Origin: Phlebotomus papatasi
Lineage: Eukaryota; Arthropoda; Insecta; Diptera; Psychodidae
NCBI RefSeq assembly: GCF_024763615.1
Contig: NC_077224.1
Location: 72,860,712-72,924,711 of the forward strand
Direction of reading: 5' to 3'
Length of the DNA: 64,000 bases
Below the pieces are notes generated by a model. The model was given only the letters and a program-made list of their open reading frames with translations, did no database searches and was not told the DNA's origin. Position numbers and translations under genes: made by a program. Each line of letters begins with the position of its first letter. Position 1 is the stretch's first letter. Shown here piece after piece: positions 1 to 10,847 of this stretch.

Positions 1-299
1 CGTCTATGAACGATAGGGACAAAAATAGCCCAAAAATTTAAGTAATTTTTCTGACAATACCAATGAATAATATTTTTCGCTTTAATGAAAAATATTACGT
101 ATGAGTATTTTAGCTTTTACTACCAAAAGGGTTTTGCTTAAAAAAAAATTGGAAGTATAAAAATTAAATAAAATCATTTATGAATTTGAGAATTTAAAAA
201 TTCGCCATTTTTGAGCTTAAATATTTACTACATAGCAAATAGCTAGAGACTTGCAAAAAATATTCTAGATTCCTTCAACCTTCTACTTTACAATTATGT

Positions 300-388
300 A
301 CAGACATAAGAAAAAAATAACTTTAGGTGGTAGTCAGGAAAAATTATTTTCTTTATGGGACACCGGTGTTCCAATCGTCCTTAAAGGG
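300..388. mobile_element. piggyBac-type MITE, right end
   Basis: CACCGGTGTTCCAATCGTCC then TTAAAGGG and TTAA at 389-392. The left end is not in view. Fragments of the same family lie at 3765-3803 and 58930-58986. Confidence 0.6.
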
Positions 389-746
389 TTAAATCTGAGG
401 AATTTCTACGGAAATTCTGCCAAATCTGCAGACCGACACGAGATCGACAAATCCGTGCGAAATCAGTAAATCGGCACAATTTTTACAGATGATCGGCAAG
501 ATTTGCACTCGATGGAAGATTGACACTCGATGGGGATTTTGTAAACTTCAAAAGTTTAAAAGGACTATCGGTTAGTTCAACACTTTTAACGTTTTCTTTA
601 TGAAGAATAAAATCGTTTCAGTAGAATTGGAGCTATGATCATCAAAAAAGAGAAAATTTGCAAAATATAAGTTTTTCCTAAATCACGGACGTGTAAAATT
701 GAATTTAAAATTATAAATGTTTCCATGACTTATTTATTAAAAAGAG

Positions 747-850
747 AAGGCAAAGGTTCTCAGCTTTGCCAAGTGATCAAACTTACGAGGGTTTATGGGT
801 GCATACTGGTTATAATCGATTAAAGTGATTCAAAATAAAAAGAAAAACTT
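747..850 (-). mobile_element. Hairpin-ended repeat, worn terminal fragment
   Basis: GGCAAAGGTTCTCAGCTTTG followed by AAGTGATCAAACTTACG; it resembles 1849-1990 over about 100 bp, including GATTAAAGTGATT. Confidence 0.45.
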
Positions 851-1267
851 ACTGATATAAAAACCTGGTTAAGGTTTAAGTTTTCCTCACACTAATTTAT
901 ATTTTTTTCGAAAACTTTATTTTAAAACACTATACATTATTAGTTAAAATTATTTTTTTTTTATAAATTTTGAACTTTTTCTACTGTACAATGTTGTCCT
1001 TGTGATTGTAATTAAATATTTAATTACTTGATATAAATTTGTATAAATGCAGATTAAGTTTGTAGAATTCCGGTTTTAGATACAGAAGAAAACTACTAAC
1101 GATAAAAGCTTTCTTTCTTTATGGTTAATGTCAAATTTATCGTTTGGTGTTAAAACTGAAAATCTTATTAATTTTTTGCTATTTCACAGACTTTTTATTT
1201 ATATTTTTATATTATCCATTTCTTTGATGCACAGTTAGTTGTTTTGATAAAGATTTTTATTATGATA

Positions 1268-1504
1268 AGGTAAAGTACCCTTTATTCGACCGGTTCCTCT
1301 ATTCGTCCGGTAGATTTATTTATTCAATTTAATTATATTTGCTATAATATTTTGTGTATGATCTAACATTAATAGGTCAATTATTCTTTAAATAATAAGA
1401 ATAAGTGACAAATTCATAGAAATTGATGAAATTCACCATCAAATATTCAAAAATTGACCCACCGGTCGAATAGAGGAACCCGGTCGAATAAGGGTACTTT
1501 ACCT
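1268..1504 (-). mobile_element. 237-bp TA-MITE, copy A
   Basis: Same family as 34389-34625 and 53416-53652 but inverted. TA flanks at 1266-1267 and 1505-1506. TA duplication suggests Tc1/mariner-type mobilisation. Confidence 0.92.
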
Positions 1505-1848
1505 TACGCAAGTAAGTATTGTTGTTTTTTTAATGCTTATTTACTTTAAAATTTGCGTATTGCAATAGAATTTATCAAAGTCCATTTACTATATTTCGTT
1601 TTGGATACTCTACAGTGGATTGGTAAGAACTTTTGGTAAAAATGGTAAATAAAAAATCACAATTGATAAGTAGTGCAATATGATTAGCACAGGAAGAATA
1701 AAGAGTTTTCATGTATCTTTTGCTTATCAAGATGTATTGTTTTACTTACCAATATGAATTTTTTCTATTAACTGCACTAAGAATTACAATGTGTGACCCT
1801 TATTTTGTTACTAGTGAAACATGTTAAATTTAAACATGTTTGTTAGAA

Positions 1849-1990
1849 AGAGATGACAAAGCGTCCCAGCTTTGCGAAGTGCTCGAACTCACGCGAAAGA
1901 GCTATCCGTGTATTAACTTTTCGCATGCTTTTTGGGTACATACAGTTTTATAACTGATTAAAGTGATTGATAAATTCAAAATTGATAAAT
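1849..1990 (-). mobile_element. Hairpin-ended repeat, terminal fragment
   Basis: GACAAAGCGTCCCAGCTTTG hairpin followed by AAGTGCTCGAACTCACGCG, in reverse orientation. A related piece lies at 747-850. Confidence 0.55.
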
Positions 1991-2033
1991 TAAAAAAAAA
2001 TGCTGAAGAAAACTAGGTTTCAGATTACTTTAT

Positions 2034-2232
2034 ACGGACTTCAGACCTAAGGCTTAGTCATATGGCTTAACTGCTGTAATTCCTTATTAATCACATTTTT
2101 TGGAAACATGTAACTTAAGATTGGATTATTAAAGAAAATTACCTATTAGGCTCTCAGAAAGCAATAAAATTGTTTGCTATTTAGGATATAGAGGCTTTCG
2201 GGAACTGGGCCAAACCTCTGGTCTGAAGACCG
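2034..2232. mobile_element. TTCAGACC-family MITE, copy 1
   Basis: ACTTCAGACCTAAGGCTTAG / CCAAACCTCTGGTCTGAAG inverted ends; middle TTAAGATTGGATTATTAAAG. Confidence 0.75.
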
Positions 2233-2822
2233 CCTTAGCGTCAGTAACAAGCATACGAACAAATAAAAAAGCAAATCCGAGAAAGGTACATTAATTAGGG
2301 GTACTGTACGGACTCATGACCGATTAAGTCCAATGCAATAGGGTTGGAAATTTCAAGATCTTTCAAAAAATCTAAATTTAAGCAAATCTCTTTGAGATCT
2401 CTTTTTGAGTTCGAGCAATAAAAATCACGTTTAATATGTTTCAGGTTAACACGAATTGAACCATGAAGAATACGACATATCATTTCTATTTTCTTATAGA
2501 AGTTTTGAGAAAACTGTCCTAATGCCTTTGATAAATATTCAATTCACCCACAACTTGGTTGTATACTTCTAAACGCCTTACTCTTATTTTACTCAAAAGC
2601 ATTTTCACACGATCTTTATGCTACAAAATTTATTGATATCTAGAATTAGCGATTTCTGTTTTAAAATTGTAAATACCTAAGGTAAATAAACAAGGTACTA
2701 TAGCAATTTGAATATATAAATAGTTATATCCACAAATAAAACAGTTATCAAAAAGTTTTTTAAATTGACACACAATGCTTAGTACGTAAAAGATAAATGA
2801 ACCTAATAGTAATAATGATTTC

Positions 2823-2855
2823 ATAATTCATCATAAATTTTATGATGAATTATGT
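2823..2855. repeat. AT-rich perfect palindrome
   Basis: ATAATTCATCATAAA and its complement, almost without a loop. Confidence 0.6.
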
Positions 2856-2928
2856 TTCATAATTTTTAAACAATTTTAAACTTACTGTTTAATTTTTTTC
2901 TGGGCTTTATGCATTTTCAACTTCTTTA

Positions 2929-3046
2929 CCACCAAAATGCGCATTGAGTTACGACTATGTTTAGTTCTAAAATTACAACTTGTCTATAGTTCAGTTTTGT
3001 AATTTTAGAATTAAACTTAGGCGAAACTTAATGCGCATTTTAGTGG
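2929..3046. mobile_element. Fold-back element CCACCAAAATGCGC
   Basis: Near-complementary ~50-bp arms (CCACCAAAATGCGCATT / AATGCGCATTTTAGTGG) around a short AT-rich loop. No clear duplication at the ends. Confidence 0.65.
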
Positions 3047-3400
3047 CAAAAAATTGTTAAAAAACAGAATGTTTTAAATTGCCTAACAATTGGTGTCTTT
3101 TCACAGTTGAGGGTAATATATTCATAGAACCTAAGTGTCGTTATTAGTCATCATGCTAATTAGTAAACACATAATTTATTACCGGAAAATTAACTTAGCG
3201 CCTTTATTGAAGAGTGCAAATTTTACCCTTAAATCAAAGAATCTAAAATCGTTTTCAATTTTTGGTTTTAAGCAAGCATAAGACTCTGATGTTAGTTCAT
3301 GTACTATTAAGGATTTACAATGGTCACGCAAACTAAAACAAAACTGTATATTTTCTTGACATCTTATTTAAAAATAATAAAAAAAAAATTGATTCAAGTT

Positions 3401-3533
3401 GAATGAAAAGATACACGGATTTTGACCTAGATCCTTCTCCTTCTTTATTGCTAGGACAACGTTTCGGAGAAGGATCTAGGTCAAAATCCGTGTTTCTTTT
3501 CATTAAAATTAATCTACTGACCGAGCATGTAAT
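3401..3533. mobile_element. Small palindromic Penelope-like insertion
   Basis: 13-bp target duplication ATTGATTCAAGTT at 3388-3400 and 3534-3546. Arms 3402-3440 and 3466-3504 are near-perfect; between them lies GGACAACGTTTCGG, the complement of a GAAACGTTGT core. Read on the minus strand, the head (3505-3533) has CTCGGTCAGT, like the other two insertions. The 5' half of the ribozyme is absent. Confidence 0.7.
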
Positions 3534-3902
3534 ATTGATTCAAGTTCTTAAGGATATAGGTACAACAATTTAACGAGTTTAATTCATCAATTAATACGAA
3601 ATATTAAGTTTTTTGACGTCTGATGCATTCTGAGGAATCTTGCCCACCGAAAAGTAAGTTTTTTTTTTAATAAAGTTTAAATCTTCTACTTTTATATGAT
3701 CAGTAATTTAAAAAACAATAAAAATTTATTATGTTGAAAAAAAATTAGAGAAAATATGGTGTTTTTCAGTCTTCCTGACCCACGTGACGCACGTAACCCT
3801 TTAAGATGAATATACTCAATATTATATCAGAAGAATTTCGGTTCGACAGAATGTAGTAGGAAATAGACGGAGACACTGAACCTTTCTTGATTTTCACAAT
3901 TT

Positions 3903-3954
3903 TATTCTCTACGACGTTTCGAGGATGGATGTCCTCTTCATCAGGTATCGAATA
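3903..3954 (-). ncRNA. Hammerhead ribozyme, mirror copy
   Basis: Exact reverse-complement copy of 4164-4215 in the left arm of the 409-bp palindrome. RNA from either strand would therefore hold one hammerhead. A transcript of the whole palindrome would instead fold into a 204-bp hairpin that hides it. Confidence 0.78.
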
Positions 3955-4163
3955 TGGCAGGGAAAATCACGTACAGGTGGGAGTTGTTACACTGCACTTG
4001 AACTTTGATCACAAATTGGTCTGTGATGTTCACCATTCGACTGACCGACACAGAATCATTGATTCTGTGTCGGTCAGTCGAATGGTGAACATCACAGACC
4101 AATTTGTGATCAAAGTTCAAGTGCAGTGTAACAACTCCCACCTGTACGTGATTTTCCCTGCCA

Positions 4164-4215
4164 TATTCGATACCTGATGAAGAGGACATCCATCCTCGAA
4201 ACGTCGTAGAGAATA
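4164..4215 (+). ncRNA. Hammerhead ribozyme, minimal Penelope type
   Basis: Core CTGATGA (4174-4180), stem II GAGG/CCTC, then GAAA (4198-4201), a loopless stem III ACGT, and cleavage C at 4205. Stem I pairs TATTC and TAC of 4164-4173 with GTA and GAATA of 4206-4215, around a GA/GA internal loop. An extra A precedes stem II. With so short a stem III, dimers are expected to be the active form, as proposed for Penelope ribozymes. Confidence 0.8.
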
Positions 4216-4273
4216 AAATTGTGAAAATCAAGAAAGGTTCAGTGTCTCCGTCTATTTCCTACTCAATATTATA

Positions 4274-6400
4274 GAACTTTTTTTTCTATATGATCATAGA
4301 AAACTGATGCATAAAAATATTTTACAATAAGGAAATTGTTATTATTTACTTTTCTATAACAGTATGAGCAAACTTATCTGACAGTACGTTTATTTCTATA
4401 TGAATCTATTGGATTCTGATCACAATGTAAGAACTTTTCTATGTCTATGTTTTTTTTACATCACATTATCTTCTTCACAGCGCTATCTATTATACAAAGC
4501 AATTAATAGCAATAAGCAGTATACTATTATAAATTCTTAAATCTAATTATCTTCAATAAGCATTTTTCATAAGATTTTAATTTCTACTGAAGTCTGCAAT
4601 GTTCCAGGAAAATAAACCATCATCGTAATGCATGCAAAATTTTTATTCTCTACAAGACAACAAAATAGGAAATGCGCAAAGTTCATTGAAGGGAAGCTTT
4701 TCATTTCTTTTGCAAATTTAAAAGACAAATTGATGTGAAATTGAGACACAAGAAACAATGTTCCATCTCAATTTGATGTTTGAGGAAAAAGAGACGTTGG
4801 CAAATTACATTTTGCGTATTTCCTTATTGTATCTGCGTGACACGATAAAGAAATTATACTTTTGCAATTTGCACGCGTGAGAGTGAAATTTGTGGGTGAA
4901 TCACTTTATTGTGATGCAATTGATGTACCTGACTTAACCACAAACTCCCATTGTCTTGTTATCATTCATGTTTTGTTCAGGTATATCGACTCTTTGGGAG
5001 TTATTGAGAGAAATATTAATTTGCCAAAGAGTAATTTGCAAGAAGTGATCATCGAGATTCTTCTATGAGCGTGTCAAGGCAAAAGATAAATTATATTAGA
5101 AATTCTAATCTTAATTAATTGTAAGCATATTGTTATTATTTCTTTGTGGTCCATGAACTGTTTTAATTGCTATTTGCACAAAAATCTAGCAAAGATAAAT
5201 TGTATAAAGTAATTGTAGGCAATTTTTGCAATAAAAAAAATTAGCATTTTCTTGATTGATGGACAGAGCAATAAATTGTTATAAAATCCAATAAATGACA
5301 TGAATAAAATGCCTCAAGTTTGACACTATGGGTTATTATGCAAAAAATAACTAAAAAAGATTACGAAGACGAATGCTCATTGACGGTATTTTGTTAGATT
5401 ACCTGCACGGAATGATATCAAAAGAGCCTAAAGAATATGCGGCGCAGAAGGAAAAGTTTTATTGCTAATTTTAATCACGTTGCTGATTATAAAATGATGA
5501 TTAGCTGATGTACATTTTAATTAATTTGTGTACAATGTTGGAAAAATTGGGAGGGAAAAACCATCCAATGTGAGGCACAAGGCACAGTAATTTACGTGCA
5601 TTTCATTTTGATTGACATAGTGCAAGGATTCTAGACATTAAAATCAAATTAATAAATAAACAAATCATAGAATGTTTGAAAAGCCAGAAAAATTTATAAA
5701 TTTAAGGCACGTGGGATTATCAATTAGATAGGCTTTAATAAGAAAATTGTTCTATTTTTCTCACTTTTCCACTAATTTGGCAACAGCAGCATCAAATTGG
5801 GGATTTCTTCTTGGGCGAATGAGTCAAAATGCTAATTGATTAGTCGGTCTTTTTCTGAAAACACCAATTTACTCCTCTAAGGTTCATCACCAGAAACAAG
5901 TCAATTGAGGTTATTGACTGATGATCGAAAATTTCAAATGATTCGGAAATTTTACTGAGAATTCCGCGATGAATATGAACTAGGCCAAATAAAAGGATTT
6001 TAACACCTATATTTGTATATTTTAAGAAGAGTAAGAAAATGTTATATAGCATCGGATGGTACAGCTTTATTTTATATCATTCGATTTTCCCCAAAGGTTC
6101 TTAATGAATCTAACTCCTGTAGGGTAATTCTGTAATTTTCGTGGCATTGTCACGCGTGAGTTCGAAACCTGACAATGTCATTCGAGCTTTTTTTTGCCAT
6201 ATCATATGAGTTCGAAAATGCAATTTATTGAATTTTTAATGAAATCCCTTTACTTGATGATTTTATGAAAATACAGTACGTCTTGGTTGATTTGTTTAAC
6301 AAAATTAATTGTCATTTGAATTACCGGAAATCTCAAATATGTGACTTCTGACAATTCAATTCAATTCAATTTATTTTCATCTCATTTCGTCTTTTTTTAC
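4274..6400. other. No gene seen
   Basis: AT-rich. The open frame 4862-5068 (68 codons) has no recognisable similarity and no splice context. Nothing else structured. Confidence 0.5.
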
Positions 6401-6410
6401 CCCCTTCCCA

Positions 6411-6490
6411 TGCGTCCATCGCCGTCTTAGCGTTGATTCCAGCCTCCAGAACTAAACGATGGAAATATCCCTTCGCAGGCTGTATGTTGT
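6411..6490 (-). repeat. Short dispersed repeat (pair with 44823-44900)
   Basis: CGCCGTCTTAGCGTTG, CCAGCCTCCAGA and TTTCGYAGGYTGTAT-type words are shared with 44823-44900. On the minus strand both can read FHR-LE-G---KTA-DA, so this may be a LINE or SINE 3' piece. Confidence 0.5.
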
Positions 6491-6710
6491 TTGTTACAAT
6501 ATCATCGTTACATTTGCATTGGGAATAGGCCAGACAGAATTGAGAGAGAGGGAAAGACCACTTCCGAGCCAAAGGCTATTTTTGGAAGAGTGGGTAATGG
6601 GTAATGTTTTGTTTTACATTTAAAAAAAACTACAAAAAAAAATGTCCAAGAACTACTAGCTAGACAAACTAATCGCCACAATGCCACGTGAGCTGAAATG
6701 GCAAAGTCAC

Positions 6711-6897
6711 GGTTACAGAATCGCATTTTCGAAAAAGCTCTCCTAAGATTTAAACCCAATTTGTCAGATGGCATTGCCAGAGCGTTACAGAATTCCCCTC
6801 CTGAAGAGGAATTCTGTAAAAGTATGACAATATGTCATGTGTGTCAAATTGAGTTTGTATCTCAGGAGAGCTTTTTAGAAAAAGTGATTCTGTAACC
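6711..6897. mobile_element. GGTTACAGAATC fold-back MITE
   Basis: 187 bp; inverted GGTTACAGAATC ends and AAAGCTCTCCT / AGGAGAGCTTT arms. An inner perfect hairpin CAGAATTCCCCTC/GAGGAATTCTG sits at 6787-6817. Confidence 0.75.
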
Positions 6898-7572
6898 ATG
6901 ACACATTGTCATGTGTCATTGTCAGGAATCGTTTATTTCAGATATCTAACAGTTCAAATAACAATGAGTTCCTAGAGGACATATTTTCAGAGAAAATTTA
7001 TTCATCAACACCTTTGTAAAACACCGTTTTCTCTACGAGAAAAGTGAGAAAACGAGAAAAGCGCTTTTCCAGCTATTTTAGAAAAAAACACACAAAAGAC
7101 TGCAAATCGTTTGACCAATGCAAACAACAAGCGGCGAGACATGATAATGACGTTTCTTTTCGCCGTGGGACATCAAAAATTGCTTCGCTTTTTTGTTACT
7201 TTTTGCTCTATACCTTTTGTTACTTTTTACCCCAAGTGGCCATTTTTAATAAAAGGATTTCTGGAGAAAAGAACTTTTGTGCAATTCTAAAATAGATAGC
7301 GGATTCCTATTCAAAAAATCCAAATTATTTAGAAAATATTCACCAGTGCATCAATTTTGGAAAATGAGTAGGTAATAATTGTTATCTTCTGCAACGAAAA
7401 TATTTTAAAAATAGGGCTAAAAATTTCGATATTTTTTGGTTTCTAAATTCCTTGTTCGAATTCTAAGAAACTTACGACATTGAAGAAGGTCTATGGAGGC
7501 TGTCTATAGAAAAAAATTTGAGCCGCTATCTTTTTTAACTAGGAAGATATTGAATTTTTCGATTTGTGACTT

Positions 7573-7925
7573 TTTGCCCCAGTCTCCCCTACTCTCCGTA
7601 GATGAGGCCGAAGTTGCTGCTGACGAGGCCACCATGTACTTTGTTAGGCCTACATTTATCAGTATAGGACCAAACTTCGTGCCGCTTACTCTATCTGGAG
7701 GAAGCACTCTTGTACAGCTTTGAGATTGCATCTCATGATATCAATATTGTCAGCATAGGTTAGGAGCTGCGTAAACTTATTGAGAATGATGCCCTCCCCC
7801 TCATGCTTACGATGGAGTCACAGATTGTTTTCTCCAGCGTCTGTTTGAAGGGAGCGTACGAGAGTCGGTCCCCTTGCCAGAGGTCGTTGTTCACGTGGAC
7901 TCCCTTGACAACGATCCATAGCAAA
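7573..7925 (-). pseudogene. LINE reverse-transcriptase fragment
   Basis: On the minus strand, frames shared among several shifts give QGDRLSYAPFKQTLEKTICDS, LTYADNIDIM and INVGLTKYMVASS. These match the order QGD-LS, YADD-I and KTKYM of non-LTR retrotransposon reverse transcriptases. The catalytic YADD reads YADN here and the frame is broken, so it is dead. Its low end abuts GCCCCAGTCTCCCCTA, an end of the GGGGAAACTGGGGC family. Confidence 0.75.
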
Positions 7926-8123
7926 ACTATCTTTTGACTACGCAGACAAAATCAAGTTTAATTAATGCACTTGACTTCATATTTGGGAAAATAATCACGG
8001 AAATGAAACACAATTTAAACTTTTTTTTAGAAGTTTTTAGACTAATTATATTATTTCATTTTACGAGCAGTGCGCAATCGCGATATAATTTTTTTTGTCA
8101 TTTTCAATCTTACTCAAATTTAT

Positions 8124-9156
8124 TACTGCTCGAATTCCACGGAGAGAGCAGTATATAATCCCTCCATTTTTTCACTCCCCCAAAATTTCCACCCTCCACT
8201 CCCCGGAGACCACTTTTGTCAACAAATCTTCACGTTTCAGATGATTTCTGAGAAATGTTGTCACGCTGTTTGTCCGTCTGTTCGTCTGTCACTCCGGCTG
8301 TCGCCAGTTCTAGAGGCCAAACGGTAAGAGATAGCGACTTGGGACCTAAGGGGAACCCCTCTCGTAAATCTACCCAATAAGTCCTGGGGAATACCCCCGT
8401 AAGTCTACCCCGGGGCCATTCTCATGCCTCTTGTTTTCCCTGCACCTCTGCCCTTCCCCGCCAAAACCATGTTTTTTGGAAATGTTCGAAAACGCGTCGT
8501 GCGATTTTTTTCATTTTTGTACAGTAGACTCTCTCTCAATCGTGAATATGGGGCAAAATGTCATCCGGTTTAGCGATAGAATTTAGCTTCAAAGCCTCTG
8601 TAAATTCCACAAAAAGTGCTCAATTATAAAGAATCACGATAAAATAGGAAGAACTACAGCGAATTTGAGCAAATTAGCTTCATAATTAAGCGTGAAAACT
8701 GTCAACAAAATTTGACGCCCGATTGAAAAAGAGCCGATTGAGTGAGAGTCTACTGTATATGTTTTAGAGATTACCTAGGCAAACATTTCGGCCTTAGACG
8801 AAAATACTGTTGAATCATTCCTAATAACGGGTTTTAAAAGGTTAAAAAGACACTAGAGAGCGCATTTATCAAAATGGTATCATGTTTGGGATCGTTGGAA
8901 ATCTCTTGGAATTTCCTTTAAAACTGAACCGATTCCAATCGGTTCTAAACCGGTTCATAGCCGATAAATAATTTTTATCCGAAAATCAATTCTATTGCTT
9001 TTACACAATTTTGGAGAATCTTTTGAATGATTTATGAATCGGTTCAAATCGGTTAAGAACCGGTGAATGGTAAATGATGCGAAAGTAATTTTGAGGTATA
9101 TAGCATCTAAGTCATAAGTTCAAGCATTTCGCAAAGCTGGGGACGCTTTGCCACCC
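8124..9156 (+). mobile_element. Hairpin-ended 1-kb repeat, copy 1
   Basis: Starts ACTGCTCGAAYTCC...GAGAGAGCAGT (a terminal stem-loop CTGCTC/GAGCAG). Ends with GTTCAAGCATTTCGCAAAGC and a hairpin GCAAAGC-loop-GCTTTGC, then CCACCC and T-rich DNA. Inverted subterminal words TGCTCGAACT / AGTTCGAGCA plus end hairpins and T-rich targets recall Helentron-type helitrons, but no CTRR end is seen. Most copies are non-coding. Interrupted by the MITE 8522-8755. Confidence 0.65.
8522..8755. mobile_element. pogo/Tigger-like MITE, copy 1
   Basis: TA-flanked; ends CAGTAGACTCTCTCTCAAT / ATTGAGTGAGAGTCTACTG. About 90% like 22981-23215. It lies inside a 1-kb hairpin-ended repeat. CAGTA ends with TA duplication resemble the pogo group. 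Confidence 0.85.
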
Positions 9157-9337
9157 TTTTTTATTGTTAATGGATTTTGTTTGCAAATTGAGACAATTTC
9201 GCGAATTTAGCTAATTAATATCTTAATTAGGAGGTTGTGGTTTACAATCTTGTTTACAATTCTCCTAAGTAAAAATGACTAAAAAAAATTGGTAAAGAAT
9301 AAGAAATGTTTTGTTTTGTAAATGATATATTCCTTTT

Positions 9338-9641
9338 ATTGCTCGGACTCCACAGAGGGAGCAGTATGAATAATTTCTCGATATCTTGACTTCTCTAAAT
9401 TTTCGCTTTGAACGGTTTTTCAAAGTTAATGTAAAAAAGGTTCCAAAACGCATATTTCTGAACCGAATGGGGTAATGTTTGGGCTCGTTGGAAAGGTCTT
9501 GGAATTTCTTTCAAGTCTGCATCGATGTCAGTCGGTTATAATAGGGCAATACCCCGGTTGTAAGTCGATAACTAATTTATATCCGAAATTCAATTGTAGG
9601 ACTATTATATTTTGGGCGAATTTTTAAATGACTTTTAATTA
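9338..9641 (+). mobile_element. Hairpin-ended repeat, copy 2 (cut short)
   Basis: 5' end (ATTGCTCGGACTCCACAGAG) joined to an interior segment (AACCGAATGGGGTAATGTTT); the middle is deleted. It is cut by the TA-MITE at 9642. Confidence 0.6.
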
Positions 9642-10070
9642 GGGTAAGTGTGCCAAATTTCGGCATAGTTGCATGCAAACGACAAAGTCTCAAGTTCGAA
9701 ATGTAATATTTTTAATAAAAATTGAATATTTTTGTTACTCTTTTATAAGGAATGTTGCTTGGAACCTTGCAGACAATTTATCATCTTTTTTTTTCTCTAG
9801 AATCATTCTTAATACATTTTAAAATGAATAAAAATGTAGACATAGCATTGGTGGCCTATTTCGGCCATCTTCATTCTCATAGTTCCCTGCCCTTCAAGAA
9901 TTCTTCCAATATCTTTTTCACGTCATCTCGTTTGTCGAAGTTACATTTTTTGTTATTCTTTTGAATAGTATAATCTATAGAGTACGTAAAATATAAAAGT
10001 TCATGGAAATTCGAGGAACAAAAAAATGTGGCCGAAATTGCAAGCTGGCCGGAATTTGGCACACTTACCC
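9642..10070. mobile_element. GGGTAAGTGTGCCAAAT MITE
   Basis: TA-flanked (9640-9641, 10071-10072), 24-bp inverted ends GGGTAAGTGTGCCAAATTTC and complement. A worn, end-shortened relative occupies 10630-10847 (TATTTCGGCCAGCTT, GAAATTGCGAGCTGGCC). Confidence 0.85.
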
Positions 10071-10144
10071 TATCTATCTTATTTCTAAAAATTTCAGTAA
10101 TGTACTGACAAAATACTATTCCCTCCGTTCCGAAAATGGCCATA

Positions 10145-10339
10145 GGGGAAGGTGGGGCTAGATTGTTATATGATTTTTTCGCCTATTTCTAAATGATGCT
10201 GGTCCTTACAATTATTTTATTTAGATCCACAATTATTTTGTTTATCCAAATTACATCACGATAAAACCCATCCTTTTAGAATATAGAAAAAATAGTATAA
10301 CAATGTAGGCCCACAGCTCAAAGTAGCCCCACCACCCCC
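10145..10339. mobile_element. GGGGAAGGTGGGGCTA MITE
   Basis: TA-flanked, ends GGGGAAGGTGGGGCTA / TAGCCCCACCACCCCC, AT-rich interior. Confidence 0.75.
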
Positions 10340-10629
10340 TACGTGTAGGAAAAACTAGAGATTAAGGAATGGTTTCACAGAATGTTTTTTTTTTATCCAA
10401 ACGACAACTGTTTTCGGGGCAAGAATTTTCCCCAAACGATCGACTTTTTTTTTGCGAACAGGGGGAGTATTTTTTATTGATAAATTTCAATTCTTATTCA
10501 CCAAATTTAATTATATTACTGCTAATTTATTCTTTGTCTAAATAACTGATGCCAGAATTTTTTTTGTTACTTCCGTTACTTCCCTTTCAGAAAGGTTAAA
10601 ATTATTAAAGAATATAAAGATTGCTCTGG

Positions 10630-10847
10630 GTGGTATTTCGGCCAGCTTAATCTTCGTATAGTTCCTTACTCTTTCGGGATTCTTCTAAGACCTTTCTCGC
10701 ATTATCTCGTTCATAGAGCCGACGTTTCTTCCCTTTTTGCTTAGTACAATTTAAATTCATAAATAAAAATTTATGACTTTTGAGAAACAAAATAAGTGTC
10801 CGAAATTGCGAGCTGGCCGATATTTGATACATTTCCTTTATTACACA
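10630..10847. mobile_element. Relative of the GGGTAAGTGTGCC MITE
   Basis: Aligns with 9850-10070 in the same order, but the terminal words are mutated (TTTGATACATTTCC). Confidence 0.6.

Larger units (their letters stand above)
3827..4259. mobile_element. Palindromic Penelope-like insertion with hammerhead ribozymes
   Basis: 14-bp target duplication TACTCAATATTATA at 3813-3826 and 4260-4273. After a ~28-bp head (TTTCGGTTCGACAG at its core), the segment 3855-4263 is a 409-bp palindrome: 204-bp arms around one base, 4059. The arms look perfect: mirror-image 96-codon frames on the two strands give the same peptide except at the centre. Each arm holds a hammerhead ribozyme followed by AATAAAATTGTG. 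Variable long target duplications and such ribozymes are features of Penelope-like elements, so this is read as a fold-back copy of a Penelope end. No protein is encoded. Confidence 0.85.

Noticed and set aside
3887..4231. Two overlapping 96-codon frames on opposite strands giving the same peptide
   Set aside because: They are mirror images created by the perfect palindrome, not genes.
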